29,211 bases of DNA. Source: VFKU01 sp964620045 (GTDB lineage Bacteria > Hydrogenedentota > Hydrogenedentia > Hydrogenedentales > GCA-2746185). Position numbers and translations under genes: made by a program. The DNA is taken from NCBI GenBank assembly GCA_964620045.1, contig CAZUJL010000039.1, positions 1-29,211 on the forward strand. Reading direction: 5' to 3'. The notes beneath the pieces are model-generated. The model was not told the origin of the DNA, made no database searches, and saw only the letters and a program-made list of their open reading frames with translations. Positions 8,660 through 17,216 of the stretch are shown here, in pieces (positions within the stretch are counted from its first letter, which is position 1; each line of letters starts with the position of its first letter).

Positions 8660-8674
8660 GGCACACTGCGGGCC

Positions 8675-9598
8675 ATGGACGTCATCCACGATATCCGGGC
8701 CGCCGCCACCGACTATCCCAATGTAGTGCTCACCGTCGGCAGCTTCGACGGCATTCACCTCGGCCACCGGTTGATCCTCGATCGCGTGACCGCCATCGCG
8801 GGCCGAACCGGCGGCACGCCCGCCGTGCTCACGATGAAGCCGCATCCGCGCGAGTTTTTTTCGCCGGCGCATGCGCCCAACTTGCTCACGGGCGACGCCA
8901 AAAAATCAGAACTGCTGCGCGACGCGGGCATCCGCGTGCTCTATATTCTGCCCTTCGATCGCCGCACGGCCGACACGGAACCGGAAGACTTTATCGCCAA
9001 CTGGCTCGTGGGCCACTGCCATGCGAAGACCATCGTCGTGGGTCACGATTGCCGATTCGGTAAAGGCGCCCGCGGCGACATCGCCATGCTGCGCGCGCTG
9101 GGCGACAAGTACGGGTACACCATCGAGGAAGTGCCGCCGTTAATTATCGGGGCGGAACGGGTCAGCAGCACGCTCGTGCGCGAACGCGTCCTCGAAGGTG
9201 ATCTCGCGGAGGTGGAAAAATTGCTCGGCCGTAAGTACTCCATCACCGGCGTCGTCGTGCGCGGCCGCGGCATCGGCGCCACGATCGGATTCCCGACCGC
9301 GAACGTGAAGCCGCACCACAGCGCCGTGCCCGCGCAGGGCGTATACATCGCCGAATCCCTCGTGGATGGCGCGCGCCATCCTTCCGCCGTGAACATCGGC
9401 ATCGCGCCGACGATTCGCAACGAGGACCTCACCATCGAGGCGCATTTGCTTGATTACTCCGGCGACCTCACCGGAAAGGACATCGAGGTCGTGTTCCATC
9501 GCCGCGTCCGCCCCGAAAAGAAGTTCCGGAGCAAAGAAGAACTGGTCGAGCAAATCGACCGGGACGTCGCGTCCGCGCGGGCGTATTTTCGGGGTTAA
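8675..9598 (+). CDS. ribF: Bifunctional riboflavin kinase / FAD synthetase RibF
   Basis: RibF (307 residues) phosphorylates riboflavin to FMN and adenylates FMN to FAD. The N-terminal nucleotidyltransferase domain shows GSFDGIHLGHR (22-32) and VVGHDCRFGKGARGD. The linker carries the RVSSTLVRERVLEGD motif. The C-terminal riboflavin kinase domain has GRGIGATIGFPTANV and the usual VYIAE...NIGIAPTI region. The ribosome-binding site is weak (GCGGG before ATG 8675), so translation may be coupled to truB 15 nt upstream. No FMN riboswitch is seen before it. It is the last gene of the rimP operon; no terminator follows it clearly. Confidence 0.96.
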   Translation: MDVIHDIRAAATDYPNVVLTVGSFDGIHLGHRLILDRVTAIAGRTGGTPAVLTMKPHPREFFSPAHAPNLLTGDAKKSELLRDAGIRVLYILPFDRRTADTEPEDFIANWLVGHCHAKTIVVGHDCRFGKGARGDIAMLRALGDKYGYTIEEVPPLIIGAERVSSTLVRERVLEGDLAEVEKLLGRKYSITGVVVRGRGIGATIGFPTANVKPHHSAVPAQGVYIAESLVDGARHPSAVNIGIAPTIRNEDLTIEAHLLDYSGDLTGKDIEVVFHRRVRPEKKFRSKEELVEQIDRDVASARAYFRG

Positions 9599-9739
9599 AC
9601 GAGGGCTTTGGCGTAGGTGGCGACAAATTCTAGGCAGTGAATGTTAAAATTACGAAAGATTAGACGTTTTGTAACCTTTTCGGCTCTTCCGGCCTCTATT
9701 CTGTGGGTAACTATGACCAGAATTCGTTCCATGCAATCG

Positions 9740-11515
9740 ATGAACTACACACGCTCCCGATTTCTCTCCGCGCTGTGCCTTTGCGGCGCGGCGGCGCTCT
9801 TGGCTGCGTGCTCGACGACGCATTATCGCGAGTCCGCCGATAAAGAGGTCTACAACATCCTCGCGGAAAAGAGCCCCGGCGTTCCGGGCATGGTCGACGA
9901 CGTCAACATCGACCCTAAAGCCGCGCCGGATCTCTCCAGTCTCGCCACGATTCACAAACAGTACGACTTCCTCGGCCCTGAAGTGAAAATCGAAGGGGCC
10001 TCGCTCGTGTCGCTCGAAAAAGCGCTTGAGCTTGCCTTCACGCACAACCGCAATTACACGACGCAGAAAGAACAGTTGTATCTAACGGCGTTGTCGTTGA
10101 CGCTGGATCGGCACGAGTTCGATCCGATCTTCAGCGGCGAAGTCTCGGCTGAGCATATTTGGGATTCCACCGACGTACCGTCGACGCTCGCAGCCGTCGA
10201 TTCGATGGCGGGGCCGGCCGGAGCGCTAATGCAGCAATACGCCGAGGCGGTGGATTCGTCGGGCGTGATGGCGCGCGGGATTCCGGGCGATACCGAAACC
10301 ATCCGCACGCGCGCGGCCTCCGAATCCGCGTCGCTGGGGTTCAGCAAGCTGTTCAAGGCCGGCGGACGCCTCGCGGCCGACATTACGACCAGCTTCTTCC
10401 AGTTCCTCTCCGGCGGCAGCGGCGACACCGCCGTCACGGCTGTGACCGCGAGTTTCGTGCAGCCCTTGCTGCGCGGTGCCGGCACGAACATCACGACGGA
10501 ATTCCTCACGCAGTCCGAGCGCGACGTGCTTTACCAGCTCCGCGATTTCACCAATTTCCGCAAGGACTTCGCGGTGCAGGTCGCCTCGCAGTATTACAAC
10601 GTGCTGCGCGCGAGCGATGCGGCGTACAACAACTACGCCGCACTGGGTGCGTTCAATTTGAACCTCGATCGCGAGCTGGCCTTCCAGGAAGAAGGTCTGC
10701 GAACCGCCTCCGACGTCGCCCGTTTGCGCGAATCGCAGTTGCAGCGCGAACTGAGCTGGTCGAACACCATCCGCGCGTATACCCAGGCGCTCGACAGCTT
10801 CAAAATTCTGCTGGGTCTGCCGGTGGACACAAACATCATATTGGATCAGGCCGAACTGGAAGCCCTGCTCCGCAATGGCGTGACATTGCCGGCGGTCACG
10901 CCGAATGAAGCCATCGAAGTCGCTCTTGCGACACGGCTGGATCTGTATACGCAGAAGGACATCGTCGACGACACCGAACGCCGGATCAAGGTGGCCGCGA
11001 ACGCGCTGAAGCCGCAGCTCGACATCGTGGCGACGGGCCGGGTGAATAGCGAAGGCGACGACCGATTCACGGCCCTCGATTTCGATCGCAGCCAATGGAG
11101 CGCCGGCGTCGTGCTCGATTTGCCGCTCGATCAGAAAGACGAACGCAACGCATACCGCCGCTCGTTGATCGCCTATGAGCAAGCCGTCCGCGACGAATCT
11201 CTCGCCGAGGACAACATCAAGCTCGACGTGCGCAACTCGTACCGCAATCTTTTGCAGGCGCAGAAGGATTTCGAAATCAGCCAGATTCAGGTCGATTTGA
11301 ACCAACGCCGCGTCGACGAAGAAACGCTGCGCGCGGACCTGGGCCTGGGCGACATCATCGACCAGGTCGACGCGCAGAATGCGCTCACCGCCGCGCAAAC
11401 CGGCGTGACCGGCGCCATCGTGGACTATCAAATTACCCTGCTCGAGTTTTGGCGGGATCTTGGCATTTTGTATGTGAAGGAAAATGGCATGTGGGAGGAT
11501 ATTAAAAATGTCTAA
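9740..11515 (+). CDS. TolC-like outer-membrane efflux lipoprotein
   Basis: This protein, 591 residues from ATG 9740, is the outer-membrane channel of the exporter encoded by the next three genes. MNYTRSRFLSALCLCGAAALLAAC is a lipoprotein signal with lipobox L21-A-A-C24, so the mature protein should start with a lipidated cysteine. Two OEP-type helical repeats follow, with typical ends such as AFTHNRNYTTQKEQLYL in the first half and NSYRNLLQAQKDFEISQIQVDLNQRRVDEETLRADLGLGDIIDQVDAQNALTAAQT in the second. In-frame ATGs at 9641, 9713 and 9731 would lengthen the N-terminus; none has a good ribosome-binding site. I chose 9740 for the signal peptide, with uncertainty. TATTCT at 9697-9702 may be its -10. 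The stop overlaps the adaptor start by 8 nt. Confidence 0.88.
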   Translation: MNYTRSRFLSALCLCGAAALLAACSTTHYRESADKEVYNILAEKSPGVPGMVDDVNIDPKAAPDLSSLATIHKQYDFLGPEVKIEGASLVSLEKALELAFTHNRNYTTQKEQLYLTALSLTLDRHEFDPIFSGEVSAEHIWDSTDVPSTLAAVDSMAGPAGALMQQYAEAVDSSGVMARGIPGDTETIRTRAASESASLGFSKLFKAGGRLAADITTSFFQFLSGGSGDTAVTAVTASFVQPLLRGAGTNITTEFLTQSERDVLYQLRDFTNFRKDFAVQVASQYYNVLRASDAAYNNYAALGAFNLNLDRELAFQEEGLRTASDVARLRESQLQRELSWSNTIRAYTQALDSFKILLGLPVDTNIILDQAELEALLRNGVTLPAVTPNEAIEVALATRLDLYTQKDIVDDTERRIKVAANALKPQLDIVATGRVNSEGDDRFTALDFDRSQWSAGVVLDLPLDQKDERNAYRRSLIAYEQAVRDESLAEDNIKLDVRNSYRNLLQAQKDFEISQIQVDLNQRRVDEETLRADLGLGDIIDQVDAQNALTAAQTGVTGAIVDYQITLLEFWRDLGILYVKENGMWEDIKNV

Positions 11516-13775
11516 CGCGGGCGCACCGAAAAAAGCCGGTGGCATCGCCGCGCTCCTCCGATCACCGGCGACCTTGATCATTGGCGCTGTATTGATTGTC
11601 GGCGCAGTGTTGTATCTCCTGTTTGGCGGCGGGCCTGCCGGCATCCAGCCGGGCACGACCTTTGTCGCCAAGCGCGGAAACCTCGATATCACCGTCGTCG
11701 TGGGCGGCAGCGTGCAAGCCCTCGAATCGCAGGAAATTGTTTCGCAAATCAAAGGCAACCAGGGCGTCAAAATTCTCAGCCTCGTCGACGAAGGCTACTT
11801 GGTAACTCCTGAAGACGTCACCGCGGGCAAAGTGCTGGTCGAACTCGACTCCGCCGATCTCAAGGATCGCGTCGTCAACCAGGAGATCGCATTCCAGAGC
11901 GCGCAGGCCAGCTTCGTGGAGCGCAAGGCGCAGTACGAAATTCAGATCAACCAGAACCAGAGCCTCATCACCGCCGCCGAACTGAAATCCAAATTCGCGC
12001 TGATGGACTTCGAGAAATATCTCGGCAAGAAAGCCGTCGGTTCAATCATCTCGCGCCTGAGTCTCGACAAGACCGCGGCGAAGCTGCAGGAGTTCAAGGA
12101 ATCCAGCACGACAAAGCCCGCTCTTCCGCCCGTGGCGCAGACCGTGCACATTGGCGTCGCGCCGCCCGTGAAAGGCGACAACGAAACCTCTGGCGCGCGC
12201 GAAGGCGGCCGTGAAGAACGCATGCGCTCTGAGGTCACTGGCGAACCGCCGCGTGAATTTCCGAATGCTGGCGGCGGCAATGGCGAAGGCCGGCGCGGTG
12301 GCGGTGAAGGCCGTCGCGGCGGTGGCGGCAATGGTGGTGGGGGAGGCTTCGGCGGCGGCCAGGGCGGTGGTGGCGCCGGCGGACAAGCGGGAGGCCCTCC
12401 GGGCGGCGGTCGCATGGACCCCGAACGTTTCAAGGCCATGATCGAAGCCAACGGCGGCAAGATTCCGGAAGAAATTGCATCGCGCATGCGCGAACGCGGC
12501 ATGGATCCGGATATGATCCTCAAGCAAATGGGCATCACGCCCGGTGAAGGCAAGGCCGCGCCGGCAACTCCGGCCCCTGAACAGCAATCCGCGCCGATCC
12601 AGTCCTCGGCGATCTTTGTGAAAGACGAGGCCTATCAAGCCGCGCGTGCCGCGGTCGATTTCACGCAATACGCCAAGGCCGATGAACTCGAAGACGGCGA
12701 AGCGAAGCAGCAGTTGCGTACCTATGAAGACCGTATCCTGGTCTCGCGCGAAGACCTCCGTCTCGCGGAGAACAGCCTTGAGGGCAAGGAACGTCTCGCC
12801 GAGCGCGATTTCATCACGCAAAACGAACTCGACCTCGAAAAAGTGAAAGTGCAGAAGGCGGAGATCTCGGTCGAATCGAGCCAGACCGACCTCAGTCTCT
12901 ATGTGCAGTACACCTTCGTGAAGACGGCCGAGATGCTCTTGTCGGACTATGAAGAAGCCCTCAGCGCGCTCGAGCGCGAAATGCAGAAGGCCAGCGCCGA
13001 ACTCGCGCAGGCCGAAGCGCGGCTTAAGTCGGCCGAGCAGCAGTACAACCTTGAATCGTCCACGCTGTCCGACCTCAAGGACCAGTTGTCCAAGTGCGTG
13101 ATTAAGGCCGAGCGTCCGGGCCTCGTCGTGTACGGCTCCAGCACGGAAAGCAACCCCTTCCGCCGCAGCAACGAAGAGCCGATTCAGGAAGGCACGACGG
13201 TCCGCGAGCGGCAGAAGATCATCACGATCCCCGACATGACCAAGATGGGCGTGAAGGTGAACGTGCACGAATCCGCCGTGCAGCGCGTGGCGCCGGGTCA
13301 ACCCGTTAAAATTCGAGTGGACGCCTTCGCGGATCGCCAGCTCGCGGGCGCGGTCGATCGCGTCGCCGTGCTCGCGGATTCCGCGAACATGTTTATGAAC
13401 CCAGACCTGAAGGTGTATCCGACCACGCTGCGCATCGATGGTGTGTACGAATGGTTGCGGCCCGGCATGAGCGCGCAGGTGGAAATTCTCACCGGCACGC
13501 TCACCGACGTCGTGTATGTGCCCATCCAGGCGGTGACATATTACGGCGAAAATCAGGTCGTCTATGTCGTGCAGGGCGAAAGCTCCGCCCGTCGCGAAGT
13601 CACCACCGGCTCATTCACCGAAGATTTCATCGAGATCAAAACCGGTCTCCAGTCCGGCGAAGAAGTGCTTCTGCTCGCGCCCGATGCGGGTCAGCAGGAG
13701 AAAATGAATGGCGGAGGCAAGAAGGAAAAAGAAGAAGCGCCCAAGGAAGAAAACGCGACGCCAACCCCGGCCTGA
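11508..13775 (+). CDS. MacA/HlyD-type periplasmic adaptor with a glycine-rich insert
   Basis: This 755-residue adaptor is much longer than typical MacA-type adaptors (about 370-400). A single N-terminal membrane helix (about 21-39) is followed by the first half of a lipoyl/barrel-sandwich domain (GNLDITVVVGGSVQALESQEIV), a long coiled-coil region, the second lipoyl half (KAERPGLVVYGSS, near 537), a beta-barrel (VNVHESAVQRVAPGQPVKIRVDA) and a membrane-proximal domain. The two lipoyl halves are about 450 residues apart. Inside this span, residues 253-302 (12264-12413) are almost all Gly with Arg, Asn and Gln, followed by a helical MDPERFKAMIEANGG segment and a Pro/Ala linker. Start ATG 11508 has GGAGG at 11494-11498. 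It should link the ABC permease to the outer-membrane channel. Confidence 0.87.
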   Translation: MSNAGAPKKAGGIAALLRSPATLIIGAVLIVGAVLYLLFGGGPAGIQPGTTFVAKRGNLDITVVVGGSVQALESQEIVSQIKGNQGVKILSLVDEGYLVTPEDVTAGKVLVELDSADLKDRVVNQEIAFQSAQASFVERKAQYEIQINQNQSLITAAELKSKFALMDFEKYLGKKAVGSIISRLSLDKTAAKLQEFKESSTTKPALPPVAQTVHIGVAPPVKGDNETSGAREGGREERMRSEVTGEPPREFPNAGGGNGEGRRGGGEGRRGGGGNGGGGGFGGGQGGGGAGGQAGGPPGGGRMDPERFKAMIEANGGKIPEEIASRMRERGMDPDMILKQMGITPGEGKAAPATPAPEQQSAPIQSSAIFVKDEAYQAARAAVDFTQYAKADELEDGEAKQQLRTYEDRILVSREDLRLAENSLEGKERLAERDFITQNELDLEKVKVQKAEISVESSQTDLSLYVQYTFVKTAEMLLSDYEEALSALEREMQKASAELAQAEARLKSAEQQYNLESSTLSDLKDQLSKCVIKAERPGLVVYGSSTESNPFRRSNEEPIQEGTTVRERQKIITIPDMTKMGVKVNVHESAVQRVAPGQPVKIRVDAFADRQLAGAVDRVAVLADSANMFMNPDLKVYPTTLRIDGVYEWLRPGMSAQVEILTGTLTDVVYVPIQAVTYYGENQVVYVVQGESSARREVTTGSFTEDFIEIKTGLQSGEEVLLLAPDAGQQEKMNGGGKKEKEEAPKEENATPTPA

Positions 13776-13795
13776 GCCAACTCTGGACACCGCAC

Positions 13796-14491
13796 ATGAG
13801 CGCTGAAATTATCGCCAGACTCGACAATGTCGAGAAGACCTATCAGATGGGCGCCATTACCGTGCAGGCGCTGCGCGGCGTCAGCGTCGATTTCTACAAG
13901 GGCGACTACATCAGCATCATGGGGCCGTCCGGCTGCGGCAAGTCGACGCTGATGAACGTGCTCGGCTGCCTCGACCAACCCACCGGCGGCAAGTACTTCC
14001 TCGGCGGCGACGACGTCTCCACGCTGGACGACAACGAACTCTCCAGCATCCGCGGCGCGCGTCTCGGATTCATTTTCCAGTCCTACAACCTGATCCAGCA
14101 GCTCTCCGTGCTCGAGAACATCGAGCTGCCGCTCTATTACCAAGGCTGGACCGAAGCCGCGAGCCGTGAAGTCGCCACGAAACTGGCCGACCGTGTCGGC
14201 CTGGGCGATCGCCTGCACCATAAACCCTTCGAACTCTCCGGCGGTCAGCAGCAGCGCGTCGCGATTGCGCGCGCGTTGTCGAACGATCCTCTGATCATTC
14301 TGGCCGACGAGCCGACCGGTAACCTCGACTCTAAATCCGGCAAGGAAATCCTCGGCATCTTTGACGAGCTTCACCAGCAGGGCAAGACCCTGATCATGGT
14401 CACGCACTCCGACGAACTCGCTGAACGTTCCTGGCGGCGCGTGCGCCTGCGCGACGGGTTGAAAGAAAGCGATGAGCGGACCCGGAACTAA
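13796..14491 (+). CDS. ABC transporter ATP-binding protein (MacB/LolD type)
   Basis: The 231-residue ATPase has Walker A GPSGCGKST (43-51), Q-loop FIFQSYNL, the signature LSGGQQQRV (147-155), Walker B LIILADEPT with D171-E172, and H-loop VTHSD. The sequence style (NLIQQLSVLENIELPL, EPTGNLDSKSG) is that of the MacB/LolD/FtsE group, whose ATPases drive mechanotransmission in FtsX-like permeases rather than substrate passage through the membrane. Start ATG 13796 is 20 nt after the adaptor stop. The last 20 nt overlap the permease gene, so production is probably coupled. Substrate cannot be read from the ATPase. Confidence 0.94.
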   Translation: MSAEIIARLDNVEKTYQMGAITVQALRGVSVDFYKGDYISIMGPSGCGKSTLMNVLGCLDQPTGGKYFLGGDDVSTLDDNELSSIRGARLGFIFQSYNLIQQLSVLENIELPLYYQGWTEAASREVATKLADRVGLGDRLHHKPFELSGGQQQRVAIARALSNDPLIILADEPTGNLDSKSGKEILGIFDELHQQGKTLIMVTHSDELAERSWRRVRLRDGLKESDERTRN

Positions 14492-15800
14492 ACATCTCCA
14501 CATCGAGTCGCGCTTCTCCACCTGGCGCGCCCGCCGCACGGTCCTGCTCGGTTTCAAGAGCATCCTGTCGCACGGCCTGCGCTCGCTGCTTACCGTGCTC
14601 GGCATGGTGTTCGGGGTCAGCTCGGTGATCGCGATGCTCGCGGTCGGCGAAGGCGCGAGCCACGAAGCGCAGGAGCAGCTTCGCCAGCTCGGCAGCAACA
14701 ACATTATTTTGAAAAGCGTGAAGCCCGCCGACGTTGCCGGCAGCAATGCGGGTCGCGGCATGCCGGCCGCCATCGAATACGGCATCACCTATCAGGATAT
14801 CGACACCATTCGGCATTCTGTGCCCGGCGTCATCGGCGTCGTGCCTTCGCGCATCATTCGCGAGAATGTCTGGAACCTCGCGAACAAGGTGTCGGCCGAC
14901 ATCATGGGCACCACGGTCGACTATCCCGTCGTGCGCAACTACGACCTGCAGAGCGGACGGTTTTTTAGCCAGGCTGAATACGACAACCGCGAAAACGTCT
15001 GCGTGCTGAGCCAGAAAGCGGCGAAAGAGCTGTTTCCGATCGAAAACCCAATCGGGCGGCCGGTCAAGATTCAGAGCGACTACTACATGGTCGTCGGCGT
15101 GATGGAGGAGGGTGGATTTTCGAATGCGGGGGAGAATGAGTCCGGCGGGGCCACGGCATCTCCCGATCGCGTGTTCATTCCGCTCACCGCCGCCAAGTAC
15201 CGCTTTGGCGAGACCCTGATCCGCCGTTCCGGCGGTTCCATCGAATCCGAAAAAGTTCAGCTGCACGAAGCCACGTTGCGTGTGGCCGATCAAGAGGCCG
15301 TGATCGATATCGGCGAAATTGTTACGCAGATCATCGAGCGCCGCCACAAGAAAGACGACTTCGAAGTCGAAGTCCCGCTCGCGTTGCTGCGCCAGGCCGA
15401 AGCCAGCGCGCGCATGTTCAACATCGTGCTCGGCGCCATCGCCGCGATTTCGCTGCTCGTCGGCGGCATCGGCATCATGAACATCATGCTCGCCAGCGTC
15501 ACCGAGCGCACACGCGAAATCGGCATCCGCCGCGCCCTCGGTGCGCGCCAGGGCGACATCATTCAGCAATTCCTCGTCGAGACAGTGCTGCTCGCCGGCA
15601 GCGGCGGCGTGCTCGGTGTCGCATTGGGCGTATCCATCCCGTTTTTCATCACTTGGTTTTCCGACATGGAAACCATCGTCACCATGTGGGCGCCGATTGT
15701 CGCGTTTACCATCTCGGGACTCGTCGGTGTCGTATTCGGGATTTATCCCGCCATGCGCGCCGCGAAGATGGACCCCGTCGAGGCGCTGCGCCACGAATAA
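14472..15800 (+). CDS. MacB/FtsX-type ABC transporter permease
   Basis: This 442-residue permease has the MacB plan. One transmembrane helix near the N-terminus (LLTVLGMVFGVSSVIAMLAVGEG) is followed by a large periplasmic MacB_PCD-like domain (ITYQDIDTIRHSVPGVIGVVPSRI ... LSQKAAKELFPIENPIGRPVKI), then three C-terminal helices. These include FNIVLGAIAAISLLVGGIGIMNIMLASVTERTREIGIRRALGAR, the hallmark FtsX segment, and the end reads AMRAAKMDPVEALRHE. Unlike E. coli MacB, the ATPase is a separate gene. With the lipoprotein channel and adaptor upstream it forms a complete tripartite exporter. Such systems move macrolides, peptides, lipoproteins or siderophores; the substrate here is unknown. Confidence 0.93.
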   Translation: MSGPGTKHLHIESRFSTWRARRTVLLGFKSILSHGLRSLLTVLGMVFGVSSVIAMLAVGEGASHEAQEQLRQLGSNNIILKSVKPADVAGSNAGRGMPAAIEYGITYQDIDTIRHSVPGVIGVVPSRIIRENVWNLANKVSADIMGTTVDYPVVRNYDLQSGRFFSQAEYDNRENVCVLSQKAAKELFPIENPIGRPVKIQSDYYMVVGVMEEGGFSNAGENESGGATASPDRVFIPLTAAKYRFGETLIRRSGGSIESEKVQLHEATLRVADQEAVIDIGEIVTQIIERRHKKDDFEVEVPLALLRQAEASARMFNIVLGAIAAISLLVGGIGIMNIMLASVTERTREIGIRRALGARQGDIIQQFLVETVLLAGSGGVLGVALGVSIPFFITWFSDMETIVTMWAPIVAFTISGLVGVVFGIYPAMRAAKMDPVEALRHE

Positions 15801-15816
15801 GCGCACCGCCCGCGTG

Positions 15817-15825
15817 TGCTACGAT
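15817..15825 (+). promoter_or_regulatory. Extended -10 element before the Eis-like gene
   Basis: TGCTACGAT at 15817-15825 fits an extended -10 (TGnTAnnAT). No -35 hexamer lies 16-18 bp upstream. Transcription would begin near 15832, about 14 nt before ATG 15846, which agrees with this gene not belonging to the exporter operon. Confidence 0.3.
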
Positions 15826-15845
15826 CCCGCGCGGAACCTTTCATC

Positions 15846-17072
15846 ATGGCGACTGTCACTCAAACCGGCATGACCGTTCGCGCCGTTAATCCCGGCGACG
15901 AACTGCACCGTGCGCACGAACTCATGGCGCACGCGCATCGGCCTGAATTTTCCACCACAATGCACTGGTTCGAAACCAGTGGTGCGACCTATCCCGGCTT
16001 CCGGCCCGAACATACCCGCATCGCGTTGGTGGACGGCAATTTAGCGGGCGCGTTGCGCCTGACGACCGAAGTAGTCCGCCTCGGCGAAGCACGCCTTAAA
16101 ATGGGCGGGCTCGGCTGGGTCGCCACGGCACAGGAGCACCGTCACAAAGGCGTGGCCTCCGCGCTGATTCAGGGCACGCTGCGCTACATGCGCTCGCACG
16201 GCTATCACGTGTCGATGCTGTTCGGCATTCCGAATTTTTATCACCGTTTTGGCTACACGACGACCCTGGCCGAGTACTTCGTCACGCTCGACCCGGCCGA
16301 GGCCGCGCACGCATCCACGCAATACGTCCTCGCGCGTCCGGTGAAACCGGGCGATCTCCCCGCGTTGCAGCGGATTCATGCCGCGAACGATGCAGACGTG
16401 GCCTGTTCGTTGCTCCGATCCAATGCGCACCTCACGAATCGCTGGCAGAAGATCAAAGACGCCGAAGTCCTCACCAACGCGCGCGGCAAGATGATCGCGT
16501 ATGTCGTCGCGAAACCCGACAACGGCGCCCTGCTGGTGAGCGAGGCCGGAATTGATTCCGCGCTCACAGGCCCCGCACTCATCGCGCATTGCGCCCGACG
16601 CGCGCAGGAGGCCATGCTCGGAACGCTGCGCTTCGCTGTGCCGCCCGATCACACACTCGGTCGCGTGCTACGGCAATATGAGTCCACCCATGAAGCGCGG
16701 CTGTGCCGCGAGCGCGGCGGCATGATGGCGTTTGTCGATCTGGGCGAGACGCTCGAGTTGCTGGTGCCGGAGTGGGAGGCGCGGCTCTCCGATTCTTCCC
16801 TGGCCACCGTGCACACCGAAGTCACATTCATGATCGGCGACGAAACCTGGCGCGTGCGCGCGCACCGCGGCGCGGTCGACGTCAGTCCCAGCGCGGGCAC
16901 CAACAAGTTCAGCCTCGGCACGCAAGAACTCATGCAACTCGTTACGGGCTACGCGCACATTGCCGACATCTACGCCGCGCGCCGACGTCTCATCACCGCC
17001 GACGGCCGCGCGCTCCTCGCCGCGATCTTCCCGAAGCGCGATCCCTACGTCCATTTGCTCGATCGGTTTTAA
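15846..17072 (+). CDS. Eis-like GNAT acetyltransferase
   Basis: The 408-residue protein matches the Eis architecture in length (about 400) and order. It has an N-terminal GNAT domain with acetyl-CoA-binding QEHRHKGVASALI (R99, G102, A104), then MLFGIPNFYHRFGYTTTLAEYFV, a second GNAT-like domain, and a C-terminal sterol-carrier-like domain (FMIGDETWRVRAHRGAVDVSP). It ends in phenylalanine; in Mycobacterium Eis the C-terminal carboxylate serves in catalysis. Eis enzymes acetylate aminoglycosides and protein or peptide amines, but environmental homologues have unknown substrates. Start ATG 15846 is chosen over an upstream in-frame start at 15816 because the extended -10 overlaps that one. No terminator separates it clearly from either neighbour. 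Confidence 0.85.
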   Translation: MATVTQTGMTVRAVNPGDELHRAHELMAHAHRPEFSTTMHWFETSGATYPGFRPEHTRIALVDGNLAGALRLTTEVVRLGEARLKMGGLGWVATAQEHRHKGVASALIQGTLRYMRSHGYHVSMLFGIPNFYHRFGYTTTLAEYFVTLDPAEAAHASTQYVLARPVKPGDLPALQRIHAANDADVACSLLRSNAHLTNRWQKIKDAEVLTNARGKMIAYVVAKPDNGALLVSEAGIDSALTGPALIAHCARRAQEAMLGTLRFAVPPDHTLGRVLRQYESTHEARLCRERGGMMAFVDLGETLELLVPEWEARLSDSSLATVHTEVTFMIGDETWRVRAHRGAVDVSPSAGTNKFSLGTQELMQLVTGYAHIADIYAARRRLITADGRALLAAIFPKRDPYVHLLDRF

Positions 17073-17112
17073 ACCCACCACTTCGCCTCGGTAAGGGTTG
17101 CATAGAAGCCTA

Positions 17113-17147
17113 CAAAACGGTGAATTCCCCTTATTTTTATCGTTTTG
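17113..17147. promoter_or_regulatory. Inverted repeat upstream of the copper-protein promoter
   Basis: CAAAACG (17113-17119) and CGTTTTG (17141-17147) form 7-bp arms 21 bp apart. They end 10 bp before the -35-like TGGACA. A/T-rich spacing and position would suit a regulator site, but chance cannot be excluded. Confidence 0.22.
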
Positions 17148-17157
17148 CTGATTTTTC

Positions 17158-17186
17158 TGGACAGGAAGAGGTGAGTGGCCTATCAT
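17158..17186 (+). promoter_or_regulatory. Sigma70-like promoter of the cytochrome/copper protein gene
   Basis: TGGACA (17158-17163) and TATCAT (17181-17186) are exactly 17 bp apart, each one or two bases from consensus (TTGACA, TATAAT). Transcription would start near 17193. The ribosome-binding site GGGAGG (17205-17210) and ATG 17217 follow at ordinary distances. Confidence 0.55.
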
Positions 17187-17216
17187 ATTTCGGTAAGGGA
17201 ACTCGGGAGGCATGGC

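Noticed and set aside
8660..8674. FMN riboswitch before ribF
   Set aside because: Only 15 nt separate truB and ribF, far too short for the aptamer.
10226..11770. Long minus-strand frame opposite the efflux channel gene
   Set aside because: No motif, start site or family resemblance; the + strand gene is certain.
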